Below the pieces are notes generated by a model. That model worked only from the letters and a program-made list of their open reading frames with translations, had not been told where the DNA came from and ran no database searches. DNA of 64,000 nucleotides, taken from contig NZ_CP041402.1 in NCBI RefSeq assembly GCF_007018905.1, forward strand, positions 1,476,001 through 1,540,000, written 5' to 3'. Shown here in pieces: positions 27,006-37,770 of this stretch (its first letter is position 1; each line of letters opens with the position of its first letter). Source of the stretch: Tardiphaga sp. vice304. Its GTDB lineage: Bacteria; Pseudomonadota; Alphaproteobacteria; Rhizobiales; Xanthobacteraceae. The translations under genes and the position numbers were made by a program.

Positions 27006-27032
27006 GCGCGGGCGTAGTCCCGCGCTCTTTTT
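27006..27032 (+). terminator. Rho-independent terminator after the first complete MCP
   Basis: Stem GCGCGGG / CCCGCGC with loop CGTAGT, then TCTTTTT. It separates the transcription of the two chemoreceptor genes. Confidence 0.9.
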
Positions 27033-27173
27033 GCTGTTTGTGTGCCAGTCAGGCCCGGGCGGAGCAGCACGTATTCTTACGGATGCCGTTCTACAGGTTT
27101 CGTCAACGCGCTATGTCTACAACCGTACCGAAAATTCCTGGACTGCCCCCCAAACCTGCAAAGGAGCGTCTCG

Positions 27174-28853
27174 ATGCGCCTGACCGTCAAATTGTCCCTG
27201 ATCGCGGTCGTTTCCCTCTTGCTGATGTTCGTTGCGGGGCAGGGGCTGGTGGCGACCTCGAAGCTCAAGCTGGTCAATGCGAGCACCGAAGACATCTCAA
27301 CCAACTGGCTGCCTTCGGTGAAGGTCCTCGGCCAGATCAAATATTCGGTCACGCGAGCGCGACTTGCCGAGTTCCGGCTCGGCTACGCCGATCGGGAGTC
27401 CTCGGACAAGCTCCGTGTGACTCTTGACGAGCGACTCGCGGCTTTCCAGCGGCTGGTCAAAGTCTATGAGCCTTTGATCAGCGGCCCCGAGGAGCGCAAG
27501 CTATGGGAGAATTTCACCGCCCGCTGGGCCGCATATCTCGAAAACCAGCGCAAGGGCTTTGACATCGACAAGGCCAGAAGTGCCGGCCAACCCCCTTATG
27601 TCGATAGCACGACGACGCGGTCGCTGTTCGAAGAGGCACTGACCGCGCTCGACGCCGACATCGAGTTCAACAACGCCGGCGCAGAGGCTGCGACTTCGTC
27701 GGCAGCGGCCACCTACAATCAGGCGTGGTATATGCTGGTCGTGCTGAGCAGCGTTGCGTTCGCTTTCAGCGTGGCCGCCATCCTGTTCGTGATCTTCCGC
27801 ATCGTCGGCGGCCTGACCGCCCTCAACAACGCGCTCGGCAAGATGGCCGGCGGCGATCTCGATATGGTCGTCCCCGGCGCCAGCCGCGGCGACGAGGTCG
27901 GCGACATGGCGAGGAATGTCGTAGTGATACGCTCCAATGCCGAGCGCAAGGCGCGCGAGGAGGCCGAGGCCCAGGGCCGGCAGGAAGAGATCGCCGCCGA
28001 GCAGCGCAAGCGCGACATGTACCAGCTTGCCGATACGTTCGAAGCCGCCGTCGGCGAAATCATCGAGACCGTGTCGTCGGCCGCGACCGAGCTGGAAGCC
28101 TCGGCCGGCACGCTGACCGCCACGGCCGAGCGTTCGCAACATATCACCACGGCGGTTGCCGCGGCGTCGGAAGAGGCCTCCACCAATGTGCAGTCGGTGG
28201 CCTCCGCCACCGAGGAGATGGCGTCGTCGGTGAACGAGATCAGCCGTCAGGTTCAGGACTCCTCCCGCATCGCCGGCGAAGCGGTGTCGCAGGCCGAAAA
28301 GACCAATGAGCGGATCGCCGTGCTGGCCGCGGCAGCCAGCCGGATCGGCGACGTCGTCGAACTGATCAACAACATCGCGGGTCAGACCAACCTGCTGGCG
28401 CTCAATGCCACGATCGAAGCCGCACGCGCCGGCGAGGCGGGTCGGGGCTTTGCCGTGGTGGCCTCCGAGGTCAAGGCGCTGGCCGAACAGACCGCCAAGG
28501 CCACCGGCGAGATCAGCGTGCAGATCAACGGCATGCAGGCAGCGACCGGCGAGTCGGTGACTGCGATCAAGGAAATCGGCGTCACCATTTCCCAGATGGC
28601 CGAGATTGCTTCCACCATCGCCGCGGCGGTCGAGGAGCAGGGCGCCGCGACGCAGGAAATCTCGCGTAATGTGCAACAGGCCGCGCAGGGCACGCAGCAG
28701 GTCAGCGCGAATATCACCGACGTGCAGCGCGGCGCCACCGAGACCGGCTCGGCCTCGACGCAGGTGCTGTCGGCGGCGAAGACCTTGTCGCGCGACGGCG
28801 ACCGGCTGAAGGCGGAAGTTGGCAAGTTCCTGAATACCGTGCGGGCGGCCTAA
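27174..28853 (+). CDS. Methyl-accepting chemotaxis protein (559 aa, four-helix-bundle sensor type)
   Basis: Chemoreceptor with a shorter sensor. TM1 about residues 7-27 ([20 protein letters not shown]), periplasmic helical bundle of about 155 residues of 4HB_MCP type, TM2 about 188-210 ([22 protein letters not shown]), HAMP, then an MCP signalling domain almost identical to that of the gene upstream around [22 protein letters not shown]. The ATG follows AAGGAG by 7 bases; the longer open frame upstream is leader. Its TAA overlaps the stop of the convergent hydrolase gene by four bases. Confidence 0.93.
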   Translation: MRLTVKLSLIAVVSLLLMFVAGQGLVATSKLKLVNASTEDISTNWLPSVKVLGQIKYSVTRARLAEFRLGYADRESSDKLRVTLDERLAAFQRLVKVYEPLISGPEERKLWENFTARWAAYLENQRKGFDIDKARSAGQPPYVDSTTTRSLFEEALTALDADIEFNNAGAEAATSSAAATYNQAWYMLVVLSSVAFAFSVAAILFVIFRIVGGLTALNNALGKMAGGDLDMVVPGASRGDEVGDMARNVVVIRSNAERKAREEAEAQGRQEEIAAEQRKRDMYQLADTFEAAVGEIIETVSSAATELEASAGTLTATAERSQHITTAVAAASEEASTNVQSVASATEEMASSVNEISRQVQDSSRIAGEAVSQAEKTNERIAVLAAAASRIGDVVELINNIAGQTNLLALNATIEAARAGEAGRGFAVVASEVKALAEQTAKATGEISVQINGMQAATGESVTAIKEIGVTISQMAEIASTIAAAVEEQGAATQEISRNVQQAAQGTQQVSANITDVQRGATETGSASTQVLSAAKTLSRDGDRLKAEVGKFLNTVRAA

Positions 28854-30022
28854 ACGCCCGCCGCCGGCACGGTCGCCGTTTCGGCCGCGCCAATGAAGGA
28901 CAGCAGCAGTCGGCTCACTTCGGCCGGCTGCTCCTGCTGCACCCAGTGGCCGGCGCCATCGATCAGATGCACGCCGCGCAGGTCGGTGCAGGCCGTGCTC
29001 TGCATCGCCTCGATCGCGCCGGGGCGCTGGTAGATACCCCAGTCCTGTCGGCCGGAAATGAAGCAGCACGGCACGTCGATGGTTCGGCCCGACCAGGTCT
29101 GCTGTTCCGCCGTGAAAGCGCCCGACGTGCCGCAGCGATACCATTGCAGCCCGCCCTGGAATCCGGTGCGGGCATATTCACTGGCATAGAAGGCCAGCTC
29201 ACGCTCCGGCAGCCAGCCATTCGCCGCTATCTGCTGCGCCGACGGCATTTCGGCCGCGACCGTTTCGGCCATCGTCCGGCCGAGGTCCATCACGTAATAG
29301 GTCGGCAGCTTCGCCAGTTCACTGGCGGTCCAGGCTTGCAGCGGAAGCGGCGTGTTGCCGGTCCAGTCCGCGCTCTTGTGATGATAGTAGCCGCGCAGAA
29401 AATCATGCACGCCCTGCGGCGCATGTTGCATGTCGGCATTGGCCTTGCGCGTGGAATAGTACCATTGATAGTGCTCGCGCGGTCGCGGCAAGGCCGCAAG
29501 CTCGCGATGGATCGGATCGTCCACGGCTGCCGCCGCGGGTCGGCCGGCGGTGTCGAACGGCAGCGGCGGCGGCCCGGCAAACGGGGCGCTCATCAACGCG
29601 ACCTTGCGGAACACATCCGGCCGAACCAGCGCGCACCATGCCGCGACCGACGAGCCGAAATCGTGCCCGACGACCGCCTCGACATGGCGATACCCGAAGG
29701 CCGATATCAGCCCGAGCGCATCGCGCACCAGATTGAGCAGCCGAAACGGGCGCAGGTCGCCGTCATAACCGGCCTCCCACCCCGTGGTGCGACCGTAGCC
29801 GCGCTGGTCCGGCGCCAGCACGTGATAGCCCGCCGCCGCCAGCACCGGCATCACCTTGCGCCAACTGTAAGCCAGTTCGGGAAAGCCATGCAGCAGCAGC
29901 ACGCAAGGGCGGCCGGCGCTCTCGAAGCCGGCCTCCAGCACATGCAGGCGCAGGCCGTTGATATCATCGACAAAGCGCGAGCGAATACCGGGCGGCAGAA
30001 TATCGGCGGAGATGGCGTCCAA
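28850..30022 (-). CDS. Alpha/beta hydrolase, epoxide-hydrolase-like
   Basis: A 390-residue alpha/beta-hydrolase. Oxyanion motif [13 protein letters not shown], nucleophile elbow [13 protein letters not shown] with Asp as nucleophile, cap-domain region [17 protein letters not shown], catalytic His in [13 protein letters not shown]. The HGFPE and Asp nucleophile point to an epoxide hydrolase or close relative (haloalkane dehalogenases share the fold but lack HGFPE). The best start is TTG, 6 bases after GGGAG, giving [17 protein letters not shown]; the frame remains open upstream but without family resemblance. Convergent with the MCP gene. Confidence 0.82.
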   Translation of the reverse strand: MDAISADILPPGIRSRFVDDINGLRLHVLEAGFESAGRPCVLLLHGFPELAYSWRKVMPVLAAAGYHVLAPDQRGYGRTTGWEAGYDGDLRPFRLLNLVRDALGLISAFGYRHVEAVVGHDFGSSVAAWCALVRPDVFRKVALMSAPFAGPPPLPFDTAGRPAAAAVDDPIHRELAALPRPREHYQWYYSTRKANADMQHAPQGVHDFLRGYYHHKSADWTGNTPLPLQAWTASELAKLPTYYVMDLGRTMAETVAAEMPSAQQIAANGWLPERELAFYASEYARTGFQGGLQWYRCGTSGAFTAEQQTWSGRTIDVPCCFISGRQDWGIYQRPGAIEAMQSTACTDLRGVHLIDGAGHWVQQEQPAEVSRLLLSFIGAAETATVPAAGV

Positions 30023-30083
30023 GTTTCGCTCCCGTGTGATTCTTGTTGTTGGAGCAACATTAGCACGGTTGCGCGCGGCGATC

Positions 30084-30185
30084 GTAGGGTGGGCAAAGGC
30101 GCCCTTGCGCCGTGCCCACCACCCAACCGCCAAATGGTGGGCACGCCGCGCCGCGCGTTGCGCGCCGCGGCTTTGCCCACCCTAC
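30084..30185. repeat. Palindromic intergenic repeat, GTAGGGTGGGC type, copy 2
   Basis: GTAGGGTGGGCAAAGG...CTTTGCCCACCCTAC with inner arms CGTGCCCACCA / TGGTGGGCACG and GCCGCGCCGCGC / GCGCGCCGCGGC. Same family as the element at 701-781. Confidence 0.85.
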
Positions 30186-30191
30186 GAGCAT

Positions 30192-31430
30192 CTACCGCCT
30201 GAACCGCGCCACGAGCTCGACATGCGGCGTATGACGGAACTGATCGACCGGCGTGACGCTGTCGATCTTGTAGCCGCCGTCGATCAGGATTTTCGCGTCG
30301 CGTACAAAGCTCTGCACGTTACAGGACACCGACACCACGGTCCTGACCTTGCTCGCGGCCAGCTTCTCGGCCTGTCCCTGCGCGCCCTGGCGCGGCGGAT
30401 CGAACACGACGCAACCGACATCGCGGAGCTCCTGCGCCACCAGCGGGCGGTGATAGAGGTCGCGCACCAGAGCGGTGATCGGCTTGAGGCCGGAAGTTTC
30501 CTTCACCGCCTGTTGCAGCGACAGGATCGCGCCTTCGTCGGAATCATAGGCCATGACGCGCGACTTCGCGGCAAGCCGCAGCGCGAACGGGCCGACGCCG
30601 CAGAACAGATCGACGATCGTCTTCGAGCCCTTGCAGGCCTTCATGACCAGCTCGGCCAGAACTTCCTCGCCGGCCGCCGTCGCCTGCAGGAACGAGCCAG
30701 GCGGCAACACGACCTGCGCCTTGCCGACCGTGATCATCGGCGTCGTTCGCATCAGCACCAGTTCGCCGTGGCGCGTGAGGCGCGCCAGCTTGAAGTGCTC
30801 GGCAAGTTGCGAGAGTTTGGCGATCAGCGGCGTCGGCAGCGGGCCGGTGCCGCGGACATCGACGTCGAGGCCGTTGCTGGCCGCGGTGATCTGGATGTCG
30901 AGCGGCTTGTCGGTCGGCTTCAGCAGCAGCGCCACCGCGCGGGCGACGTCGAGTGCGCCGTTCAGGCCGGGATCGAGGATCGGGCAGTGTTCGATCGCAA
31001 TGATGGCGTGGCTGGCGGCGGCGGAAAAGCCGGTGCGGATCTCGTTGTCGCCGCCGCGGCGGGCATGCGCGGTGATGCGGCGGCGGCCGGCACCGTGGGC
31101 GTCGATGATCGGATCGACCGGGCACTCGATGCGGGCATGCGCCAGCGTGTCGACCACGATCTGGCGCTTCCAGGCCTGATAGGGGGCGGGCTGCCAATGC
31201 TGGATGGCGCAGCCGCCGCAGCGGCCGAAATAGGGACAGAACGGCTCGATCCGCTCGGCGCTGGCGGTCTCGACATGTTCGAACTTGCGGCGCTCGGCAT
31301 GGCCGGGGACGGCGCTCGCCTCGACGATCTCGCCGGCCAGCGTATACGGCACGAACACCGTTGCGCCCTCGACGTAGGCGACGCCGTCGCCGCGCTGTCC
31401 GACATGGTCGATGGTCAGGCGTTCACCCAC
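30192..31430 (-). CDS. 23S rRNA/tRNA 5-methyluridine methyltransferase, RlmD/TrmA family
   Basis: SAM-dependent RNA m5U methyltransferase of about 412 residues. An N-terminal TRAM domain ([24 protein letters not shown]), an iron-sulphur Cys set [15 protein letters not shown], the SAM site [17 protein letters not shown], the DPPRQGAQ motif, and the catalytic Cys in [11 protein letters not shown] followed by the general base region. The start is uncertain: a GTG overlapping the upstream TlyA gene by eight bases gives [11 protein letters not shown], matching the TRAM start, but no clear ribosome site precedes it. It is translated after TlyA in the same operon. RlmD (U1939) is the likeliest specificity by layout. 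Confidence 0.88.
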   Translation of the reverse strand: MGERLTIDHVGQRGDGVAYVEGATVFVPYTLAGEIVEASAVPGHAERRKFEHVETASAERIEPFCPYFGRCGGCAIQHWQPAPYQAWKRQIVVDTLAHARIECPVDPIIDAHGAGRRRITAHARRGGDNEIRTGFSAAASHAIIAIEHCPILDPGLNGALDVARAVALLLKPTDKPLDIQITAASNGLDVDVRGTGPLPTPLIAKLSQLAEHFKLARLTRHGELVLMRTTPMITVGKAQVVLPPGSFLQATAAGEEVLAELVMKACKGSKTIVDLFCGVGPFALRLAAKSRVMAYDSDEGAILSLQQAVKETSGLKPITALVRDLYHRPLVAQELRDVGCVVFDPPRQGAQGQAEKLAASKVRTVVSVSCNVQSFVRDAKILIDGGYKIDSVTPVDQFRHTPHVELVARFRR

Positions 31431-32178
31431 GGCGGGCGCCGAGGAAGAATTCGAGATTGCCGTCGCCGCCAGCGATGGAGGAGGGGAAGATGTCAATGTC
31501 GGTACAGCCTTGTGTCGCCGCGAATGAAGCGATGTCGTCGCACACCGCCTGGTGGACGGCAGCGTCCTTGATGATGCCGCGCTTGCCGTGTTTGCCGGGC
31601 GCTTCGAATTGCGGCTTGATCAACGCCAGGAGGTGCATCGGCGAGGCCGAAAGCTGCAGCGCCACCGGCAGTACCGCCTTCAGCGAGATGAAGCTGACGT
31701 CGATCACTACCACGTCCGGCCGCGCCGGTAGGCGCTTGTTTTCGTAGGCGCGGATGTCGGTCTCTTCCAATGAGACGATCTTCGGATGGCCATGCAATGA
31801 CGGATGCAACTGGCTGCGGCCGACATCGATGGCGAAGACAAGGCTGGCACCGTTGGCCAGCATCACTTCGGTGAAGCCGCCGGTAGACGCGCCGACGTCG
31901 AGGCAGACATGGTCCTCGATCTCGATCGGGTAACGCTCCAGCGCGCCGGACAGTTTGACGCCGCCGCGCGACACGAAGGGATGCGCCGGCTCGGCCTGGA
32001 TCACCGCGTCTTCGGCAATGCTCTCCGAGGCTTTTGCGACGAGCTTGTCGTCGGCGAAGACCAGGCCGGCCTCGATGGCCGCCTGCGCGCGGGCGCGGCT
32101 TTCGAACAGTCCGCGGTCGACCAGCAGCATGTCGGCGCGTTTTCGCGCGGTCGGCTGGTTGATCGGGCGCCTCGTCAT
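31423..32178 (-). CDS. tlyA: TlyA family rRNA 2'-O-methyltransferase / haemolysin-like protein
   Basis: A 251-residue protein with an N-terminal S4 RNA-binding domain ([27 protein letters not shown]) and an FtsJ-type Rossmann methyltransferase ([39 protein letters not shown]). In TlyA the target is cytidine 2'-OH in rRNA. It overlaps the deoxyribosyltransferase gene before it by ATGA-type coupling and the RNA m5U methyltransferase after it by eight bases, forming a tight three-gene operon. Unrelated to real haemolysins. Confidence 0.92.
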   Translation of the reverse strand: MTRRPINQPTARKRADMLLVDRGLFESRARAQAAIEAGLVFADDKLVAKASESIAEDAVIQAEPAHPFVSRGGVKLSGALERYPIEIEDHVCLDVGASTGGFTEVMLANGASLVFAIDVGRSQLHPSLHGHPKIVSLEETDIRAYENKRLPARPDVVVIDVSFISLKAVLPVALQLSASPMHLLALIKPQFEAPGKHGKRGIIKDAAVHQAVCDDIASFAATQGCTDIDIFPSSIAGGDGNLEFFLGARRG

Positions 32179-32729
32179 GCTTGGAGCTTCGTGCTGGTGG
32201 CGAGGCGCAGGCAGTCCTCGAAGCCGGCAAGGTCATGCCAGCGATCGGCCGGCGTCTGGCGCGGCAGCACCATTGGTGCGCCATGCAATTCGAGCGCATG
32301 AATCATCATCAGATTGTCGGTGTGGCCGAAGTCTTCCACGGTCAGTCCGTCGGCGTCCACGAGGCGGCCATGCTGCGCGGTGACATCCGTCAGCCGTCGT
32401 ACGCGATCGACATACAAAGCGGGATCGTTGCAATAGGCGAAGCAGTTTTTGCCGCGGCCGGCCATATAGCCGAGTTCATACACCGTGCCGGCATCGGCGC
32501 CGGGGCCGCGGAACGGGGTGAGGTTGGCGATGATCGCGTCGGCCTGGTTCATCATGGCCTCGTTGCCGCGGAAAATCTGGAGCGAGGCGTCGGGCGCCGC
32601 GAGATCGACGCTGTTGTCGAGCGGGTAGAGGCCGGTGACGCCGTAGTGCCGGCAGAGATCGACCTTGCGGCGGCCGATGTCGATGGCGTCGGGCAGGAAG
32701 ACATCGGGGCCTGCCAGATAGATTTTCAT
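32175..32729 (-). CDS. Nucleoside 2-deoxyribosyltransferase
   Basis: A 184-residue protein of the nucleoside 2-deoxyribosyltransferase family, which moves the deoxyribose moiety between bases in salvage. Start MKIYLAGPDVFLPDAI (family GPDVF loop) and the active-site stretch ADAIIANLTPFRGPGADAGTVYELGYMAGRGK with the catalytic Glu in YELG. First gene of the operon with tlyA and the RNA methyltransferase. A REP element separates it from dxs, so dxs is probably a separate transcript that ends upstream. Confidence 0.88.
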   Translation of the reverse strand: MKIYLAGPDVFLPDAIDIGRRKVDLCRHYGVTGLYPLDNSVDLAAPDASLQIFRGNEAMMNQADAIIANLTPFRGPGADAGTVYELGYMAGRGKNCFAYCNDPALYVDRVRRLTDVTAQHGRLVDADGLTVEDFGHTDNLMMIHALELHGAPMVLPRQTPADRWHDLAGFEDCLRLATSTKLQA

Positions 32730-32743
32730 GAAGAACGCCTCAC

Positions 32744-32869
32744 TGTCATTCCGGGATGTGACAGACGGCGAAGCCGGATGGCGCAGGCCCGGAATCCCGA
32801 GATGTTCATCGTCCCATCTCGGGGTTCCGGGTTTGCTCGAGCTTCGCTCTCGCGCCCCGGAACGACAGT
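32744..32869. repeat. Intergenic repeat, GTCATTCCGGGATG type
   Basis: CTGTCATTCCGGG...CCCCGGAACGACAG form the outer arms, with inner pairs CCGGAATCCCGAGATG / CATCTCGGGGTTCCGG and GCTCGAGCTTCGCTCTCGCG. REP-like, not coding. Confidence 0.8.
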
Positions 32870-32876
32870 ATCTTTC

Positions 32877-34802
32877 TTACGCCAGCTTCACCGTCTCGGC
32901 GGTGAAATCCTTGCCGAGGGTCTCGAACACCTTCCGGACGATACCCTTGGCATCGAGACCGGCGCGACCGTACATCGCGGCCGGCGAATCATGGTCCTGG
33001 AAAGTGTCGGGCAGCACCAATGAGCGCATCCGTACGTTGCCATCGAGCATGCCGTGTTCGGCCAGCAACTGCATCACGTGGCTGCCGAAACCGCCGATCG
33101 AACCTTCTTCGATGGTCAGCAAGATCTCGTGGTCGAGCGCCAGTTTGAGGATCATGTCCTGGTCGAGCGGCTTCATGAAGCGCGCATCGGCGATCGTGGT
33201 GGACAGGCCATGGGCGGCGAGTTCGTCGGCGGCCTTCTCGCATTCGGCGAGACGGGTGCCGAACGACAGAAGCGCGATCTTGCTGCCCTCGCGGATGATG
33301 CGGCCCTTGCCGATTTCGAGCGCGACGCCGACTTCCGGCATCTCGATGCCGCGTCCTTCGCCGCGGGGATAGCGCAGCGCGCTTGGCGCGTCGTTGATGG
33401 CGACCTGGGTGGCGACCATGTGGACCAGTTCGGCCTCGTCGGCAGCGGCCATGATCACCATGTTCGGCAGGCAACCCAGATAGGCGTTGTCGAACGAGCC
33501 GGCATGGGTCGCGCCGTCGGCGCCGACCAGACCGGCGCGATCGATGGCGAAGCGCACCGGCAGGTTCTGGATCGCCACGTCATGGACGATCTGGTCGTAG
33601 CCGCGCTGCAGGAAGGTCGAGTAGATCGCGACGAACGGCTTGTAGCCTTCGGTGGCCAGACCGGCGGCGAAGGTGACCGCATGCTGCTCGGCGATGCCGA
33701 CGTCGAAGGTGCGGTCCGGGAAGGCCTTGTTGAAGATGTCGACGCCGGTACCCGACGGCATCGCCGCAGTGATGGCGACGATCTTGTCGTCCTTTTCGGC
33801 TTCCTTGACCAGCGAGGCGCCGAACACGTTCTGATAGGACGGCGCATTCGGCTTGGATTTGGACTGCGCGCCGGTGGCGATGTCGAACTTGACCACCGCA
33901 TGATATTTGTCGGCGGCGGCCTCGGCCGGGCCGTAGCCCTTGCCTTTTTGCGTGACGACGTGGACCAGAATCGGACCGGTCCCCATGTCGCGGACGTTCT
34001 GCAGCACCGGCAGCAAATGGTCGAGGTTGTGGCCGTCGATCGGACCGACATAGTAGAAGCCGAGTTCCTCGAACAGCGTACCGCCGCCGGCCATGAAGGC
34101 GCGGGAATATTCCTCGACCCGCTCGGCGCGGTCGGCGATTACCTTCGGCAGATGCTTGCCGAGCTGCTTGGCGGCATCGCGCAGCGAGCGGTAGGTCTTG
34201 CCGGAATACATCCGCGACAGATAGGCCGACATCGCGCCGACCGGCGGGGCGATCGACATATCATTGTCGTTGAGGATGACGATCAGGCGGGAATTCATCG
34301 CGCCGGCGTTGTTCATCGCCTCATAGGCCATGCCGGCTGACATCGCGCCGTCACCGATCACGGCGATAACATTGTTCTTGCCGCCGGACAGGTCACGGGC
34401 AACTGCCATGCCGAGGCCGGCGGAAATCGAGGTCGAGGAATGCGCCGCGCCGAACGGGTCGTAGTCGCTCTCGCTGCGCTTGGTGAAGCCGGACAGGCCG
34501 CCGGGGGTGCGCAGCGTGCGAATGCGATCGCGGCGACCGGTCAGAATCTTGTGCGGATAGGCCTGGTGGCCGACGTCCCAGATCAGCCGGTCGCGCGGCG
34601 TATCGAAGACGTAGTGCAAAGCGGTCGTCAATTCGACGACGCCGAGCCCTGCGCCGAAGTGGCCGCCGGTAACTGACACCGCGTCGATGGTCTCCTGACG
34701 AAGTTCGTCGGCGACCTGTCGAACCTGCTCGACCTTCAGCTTGCGGAGATCTTCCGGCGTCTTGATGGTGTCGAGCAACGGTGTCTTACTAAAATCGGTC
34801 AC
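32877..34802 (-). CDS. dxs: 1-deoxy-D-xylulose-5-phosphate synthase
   Basis: First enzyme of the MEP isoprenoid pathway: condenses pyruvate and glyceraldehyde 3-phosphate with thiamine diphosphate. The 641-residue length is normal. Thiamine-binding [33 protein letters not shown], and the transketolase middle domain [24 protein letters not shown] with [18 protein letters not shown]. The GTG start gives [20 protein letters not shown]; upstream codons do not fit the family. It is monocistronic, with REP downstream and a 354-base upstream gap holding a CRP-like palindrome. Confidence 0.96.
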   Translation of the reverse strand: MTDFSKTPLLDTIKTPEDLRKLKVEQVRQVADELRQETIDAVSVTGGHFGAGLGVVELTTALHYVFDTPRDRLIWDVGHQAYPHKILTGRRDRIRTLRTPGGLSGFTKRSESDYDPFGAAHSSTSISAGLGMAVARDLSGGKNNVIAVIGDGAMSAGMAYEAMNNAGAMNSRLIVILNDNDMSIAPPVGAMSAYLSRMYSGKTYRSLRDAAKQLGKHLPKVIADRAERVEEYSRAFMAGGGTLFEELGFYYVGPIDGHNLDHLLPVLQNVRDMGTGPILVHVVTQKGKGYGPAEAAADKYHAVVKFDIATGAQSKSKPNAPSYQNVFGASLVKEAEKDDKIVAITAAMPSGTGVDIFNKAFPDRTFDVGIAEQHAVTFAAGLATEGYKPFVAIYSTFLQRGYDQIVHDVAIQNLPVRFAIDRAGLVGADGATHAGSFDNAYLGCLPNMVIMAAADEAELVHMVATQVAINDAPSALRYPRGEGRGIEMPEVGVALEIGKGRIIREGSKIALLSFGTRLAECEKAADELAAHGLSTTIADARFMKPLDQDMILKLALDHEILLTIEEGSIGGFGSHVMQLLAEHGMLDGNVRMRSLVLPDTFQDHDSPAAMYGRAGLDAKGIVRKVFETLGKDFTAETVKLA

Positions 34803-35156
34803 GGTACTATCCAATTTTACACGTCCGGGACTGCGCCTGGCATCCGGGACGGCCGGCGGTTCGCGCAGCCATCGTCGGGACATTCGCAGCTTCCGGAACC
34901 GGGAAGCCTGTTTCGAGGCCTTGTAATGGGCCCCGTAGTTTCACTGTGATATCTATCACGCTTGGCGGCCCCCTCCGTCTGAACATTTTTGCCAGATGAA
35001 TGAAGCGCTTATCAACGTTAATGGCCGGCATCGAAGCGCGAGCGCCAGCGCATAGTCCCAGTCCCTTTACACCAAAGCGACGGCTAAAGCCAACTGCCGC
35101 GCGGGTTGTTTCGGCAGCGCAGCACCTAATGTGGGCAATTGCGCAACACTGCGCGC
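34803..35156. other. dxs upstream region
   Basis: 354 bases between dxs and the next minus-strand gene. A frame on the minus strand is open but has no ribosome site and a composition unlike real genes here. The only clear signal is the CRP-like palindrome reported separately. Confidence 0.5.
34945..34960. promoter_or_regulatory. CRP/FNR-family-like palindrome upstream of dxs
   Basis: TGTGATATCTATCACG matches TGTGA-N6-TCACA at 9 of 10 fixed positions. It lies 143 bases before the dxs start codon. A CRP-like regulator site is possible; no cognate regulator is in the window. Confidence 0.4.
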
Positions 35157-36461
35157 TCAACCATGCCGGCAGGCCTCGGTGTTCCGCCGGACGGGAAAGT
35201 CAGGCCTCGCTTCGGCGTCCAGACCCAGCTGGTCCCAGGCGCTCCGCCGCGTCGACGGGGCGCCCGTGACCAGTGCAAGCGCCGCCTCCGGCTGGCTGAA
35301 GCGCTCCGTCAGCAACACCGGGCCGCAGACGATCATGTAGAAATCATAGGTATGGGGCCGCTCATTGGCCATCACGAACTGGAAATGAACCCGGAAGAAC
35401 TTCCAGCGGAACCGGTTGTAGTGGTCTGGCTGGACAATCTCGCGGAACCGGACCGGCACGATGGTCGGGTTCCGGCGGTTCGGCCCGGCGTCGATGCGGT
35501 GACCGGTGACCGGATCGAACGGGAAGAAGTTCATCACGTCCTTACGCGATTGCACGTCGATCCACTCGATAGAGGGTTCCGTCGCCAGCAGGCGCAGATG
35601 GTCGCGGAAGCCGGTCGCGGCGGCATGGAAACCGACGATCGGCATGTTGCCGCCCAGCGTCAGCAGCACAATTCGGGGGCCGTGGCGGCCGAGATCGGGA
35701 TCCAGCTCGAGCGCGCGGGCAAGGATTTCAGAGCCAAGAAATGAACCGGAGGAATGTCCGACCAGCACGATCTCCTGCGCCGCGCTCGATTGGGCGACCT
35801 CGACCAGATGCTGCGCGAAGCGGTCGATGCGGGCGTCCCACTCCGGCCGCTGGCCGTGCGAGAACTGCCAGGTGAAGATGGTGTCGGACATCAGATAGAG
35901 CAGGTAGCTGCGCTGCTCGGTGGCCTTTAGCAGCGTACCGAGCGCGGCGACGAACAGCGCTGTGGCCGCCATTGCGGCGAGGAAACTGTGGATTCCCAGC
36001 CATTGCAGCCCCCAGCCGAAGCCCCAGGCCACCGCGGCACACCAGATCGCCTCGTTGAGCAGCAGGATGTGGGGATAGGAGATGAAGGTGGCGAACCGCC
36101 AATGCGCCGCCCAGAAGCGGCCCATTGTGCCGGAAAAAACCAGCCGCCAGTAGATCGCGATCGCATAGGCCAGCGTCTTCCAGACCGGCCAGGCGAGATC
36201 GCGCTGAATCAGGTCTTCCCAGCGCAGGAACTCGTAATCGGTACGGGTATGCCAGCCCTGGCCGGTGGTCTCGATGCACCAGGACGCGGATTCGGCAGCG
36301 AATTCGCCGTCCGGCGGCCGATTCGGCCGGCTGACCGTGGTGGCGAGGTCGTATAAATGCCCGAACTTGCGCAGTTCGGTGCGAAACATACGGTAATATT
36401 GCGAGAGGCCCCGCGGGTCGTACCCCTGCACATAGATGACATGACGGTGATCGACGCGCAC
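35157..36461 (-). CDS. Membrane-anchored alpha/beta-hydrolase-like protein of unknown function
   Basis: A 434-residue protein. N-terminus MRVDHRHVIYVQGYDPRGLS is a beta strand followed by a GYDP loop typical of the oxyanion region in lipase-like folds. Residues about 120-195 form two to three membrane helices (ILLLNEAIWCAAVAWGFGWG, FLAAMAATALFVAALGTLL). The C-terminal half has a nucleophile elbow EIVLVGHSSGSFLGSEIL and a later strand IVLLTLGGNMP. This suggests a serine hydrolase split by a membrane insert; the His partner is not certain. I do not know a characterised homologue. It lies upstream of dxs on the same strand, too far for a sure operon. Confidence 0.65.
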   Translation of the reverse strand: MRVDHRHVIYVQGYDPRGLSQYYRMFRTELRKFGHLYDLATTVSRPNRPPDGEFAAESASWCIETTGQGWHTRTDYEFLRWEDLIQRDLAWPVWKTLAYAIAIYWRLVFSGTMGRFWAAHWRFATFISYPHILLLNEAIWCAAVAWGFGWGLQWLGIHSFLAAMAATALFVAALGTLLKATEQRSYLLYLMSDTIFTWQFSHGQRPEWDARIDRFAQHLVEVAQSSAAQEIVLVGHSSGSFLGSEILARALELDPDLGRHGPRIVLLTLGGNMPIVGFHAAATGFRDHLRLLATEPSIEWIDVQSRKDVMNFFPFDPVTGHRIDAGPNRRNPTIVPVRFREIVQPDHYNRFRWKFFRVHFQFVMANERPHTYDFYMIVCGPVLLTERFSQPEAALALVTGAPSTRRSAWDQLGLDAEARPDFPVRRNTEACRHG

Positions 36462-36530
36462 ACTGGTACCCCGGGTCTGACGTCAGGACTATAGCAGCCC
36501 GAAGGGTGCACCAAGCGTTAAATCGGCGCG

Positions 36531-36782
36531 TTACTGGACGTCGAGCGGCTCGGTGCCGGTCACCTGACCGCTGGAATCCGTGGTGATCTTGTCCACCCGG
36601 GCCTCGGCCTGCCGCAACAGCTCATCGCAGCGGCGCTTCAGGGCTTCGCCGCGTTCATAGATGGCCACGGATTCCTCCAGCGGCACCTTGCCGTCCTCGA
36701 GCCGCTTGACGATGGTTTCGAGCTCCTCGATGGCGCGCTCGAACGTCAATTTCCTGACATCGGCATGGGTCGGTTCAGCCAT
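36531..36782 (-). CDS. xseB: Exodeoxyribonuclease VII small subunit
   Basis: An 83-residue helical protein that partners XseA in degrading single-stranded DNA. The signature FERAIEELETIVKRLEDGKVPLEESVAIYERGEALKRRCDELLRQAEARV covers most of the length. It follows the histone-deacetylase-family gene by 61 bases on the same strand, a neighbourhood common in Bradyrhizobiaceae; xseA is not in the window. Confidence 0.95.
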   Translation of the reverse strand: MAEPTHADVRKLTFERAIEELETIVKRLEDGKVPLEESVAIYERGEALKRRCDELLRQAEARVDKITTDSSGQVTGTEPLDVQ

Positions 36783-36843
36783 ATCGCATTCCTGGGCGCT
36801 TCACGCGCCATTCGAAGGGGGAGGTCAGCCGATGTGGTGCCGG

Positions 36844-37770
36844 TTACGCGCCCATCAGCGCGGTGACATGGGCCGCCACCGATTCCTTGAGGCCCAGCAA
36901 ATCATAACCGCCCTCCAGCACCGAGACAATCCGGCCCCCGGCGGACTTGTCGGCCACGTCCATCAACCGCTGCGTCACCCACGCAAAATCCTCGGCGTCG
37001 AGGTTCAGCGAGGCGAGCGGATCGCGTTTATGCGCGTCGAAGCCGGCGGAGATGACGATCAGTTCCGGCGAGAATTTCTGCAACTGCGGCAGGATCAGGT
37101 TCTCGAACGCGGCGCGAAACCTGGCGCCGCCGTCGCCGTCATGCAGCGGCGCATTCACGACGGTGTCGTGCTCGCCGCGCTCGCCGGCGGCCCCGGTACC
37201 CGGAAACAGCGGCATCTGGTGCGTCGAGCAATACATCACTGTGGGGTCCGCCCAGAAGATGTCCTGGGTGCCGTTGCCATGATGGACGTCGAAATCGACC
37301 ACCGCGGCGCGCGCGATGCCGTAGGTCCGCTGGGCATAACGGGCCGCAATCGCAGCATTATCGAAAAAGCAGAAGCCCATCGGCTTGTTGATTTCGGCGT
37401 GATGGCCGGGCGGCCGCGTGGCGACAAAGGCGTTGGCGGTCTCGCCCTTCATCACAGCGTCTGTCGCTGCGACCGCACCGCCGACGCCGCGCATCACGGC
37501 TTCCCAGGTGCCCGGCGACATCGAGGTGTCGCCGTCGATATAGACCAGGCCGCTGGCGGGGGCCATGTGGCGCAATTCATCGACGTAATGGCCATCATGG
37601 CACAGCGTGACAGTGTCGAGATCGCCGATCGGGGCTTCGCCGCGCACCAGCCTCTCGAAGCGTGCCTCGCCCAGCACGGTGGCCACGGCGCGCAGCCGGT
37701 CGGGGCGTTCGGGATGGCCGGGCGGCGTCTCGTGATCGAGACATGCAAGGTGCGAGAGCAGGAGTGTCAT
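36844..37770 (-). CDS. Histone deacetylase family protein (acetylpolyamine/deacetylase-like)
   Basis: A 308-residue zinc amidohydrolase of the arginase/deacetylase superfamily. PGHPERPDRL near the N-terminus, ATRPPGHHAEINKPMGFCFFDN (His pair), AAVVDFDVHHGNGTQDIF (zinc-binding Asp and His) and ISAGFDAHKRDPLASLNL (second zinc Asp), ending in EGGYDL. Bacterial members deacetylate polyamines or other small amides, or proteins. The start MTLLLSHLACLDHETPPGHPE is the family norm. Probably co-transcribed with xseB downstream. Confidence 0.9.
   Translation of the reverse strand: MTLLLSHLACLDHETPPGHPERPDRLRAVATVLGEARFERLVRGEAPIGDLDTVTLCHDGHYVDELRHMAPASGLVYIDGDTSMSPGTWEAVMRGVGGAVAATDAVMKGETANAFVATRPPGHHAEINKPMGFCFFDNAAIAARYAQRTYGIARAAVVDFDVHHGNGTQDIFWADPTVMYCSTHQMPLFPGTGAAGERGEHDTVVNAPLHDGDGGARFRAAFENLILPQLQKFSPELIVISAGFDAHKRDPLASLNLDAEDFAWVTQRLMDVADKSAGGRIVSVLEGGYDLLGLKESVAAHVTALMGA

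Noticed and set aside
27501..29144. 547-codon minus-strand frame opposite the second MCP
   Set aside because: The MCP is certain, and the antisense translation is His/Arg/Gly-rich without motifs.
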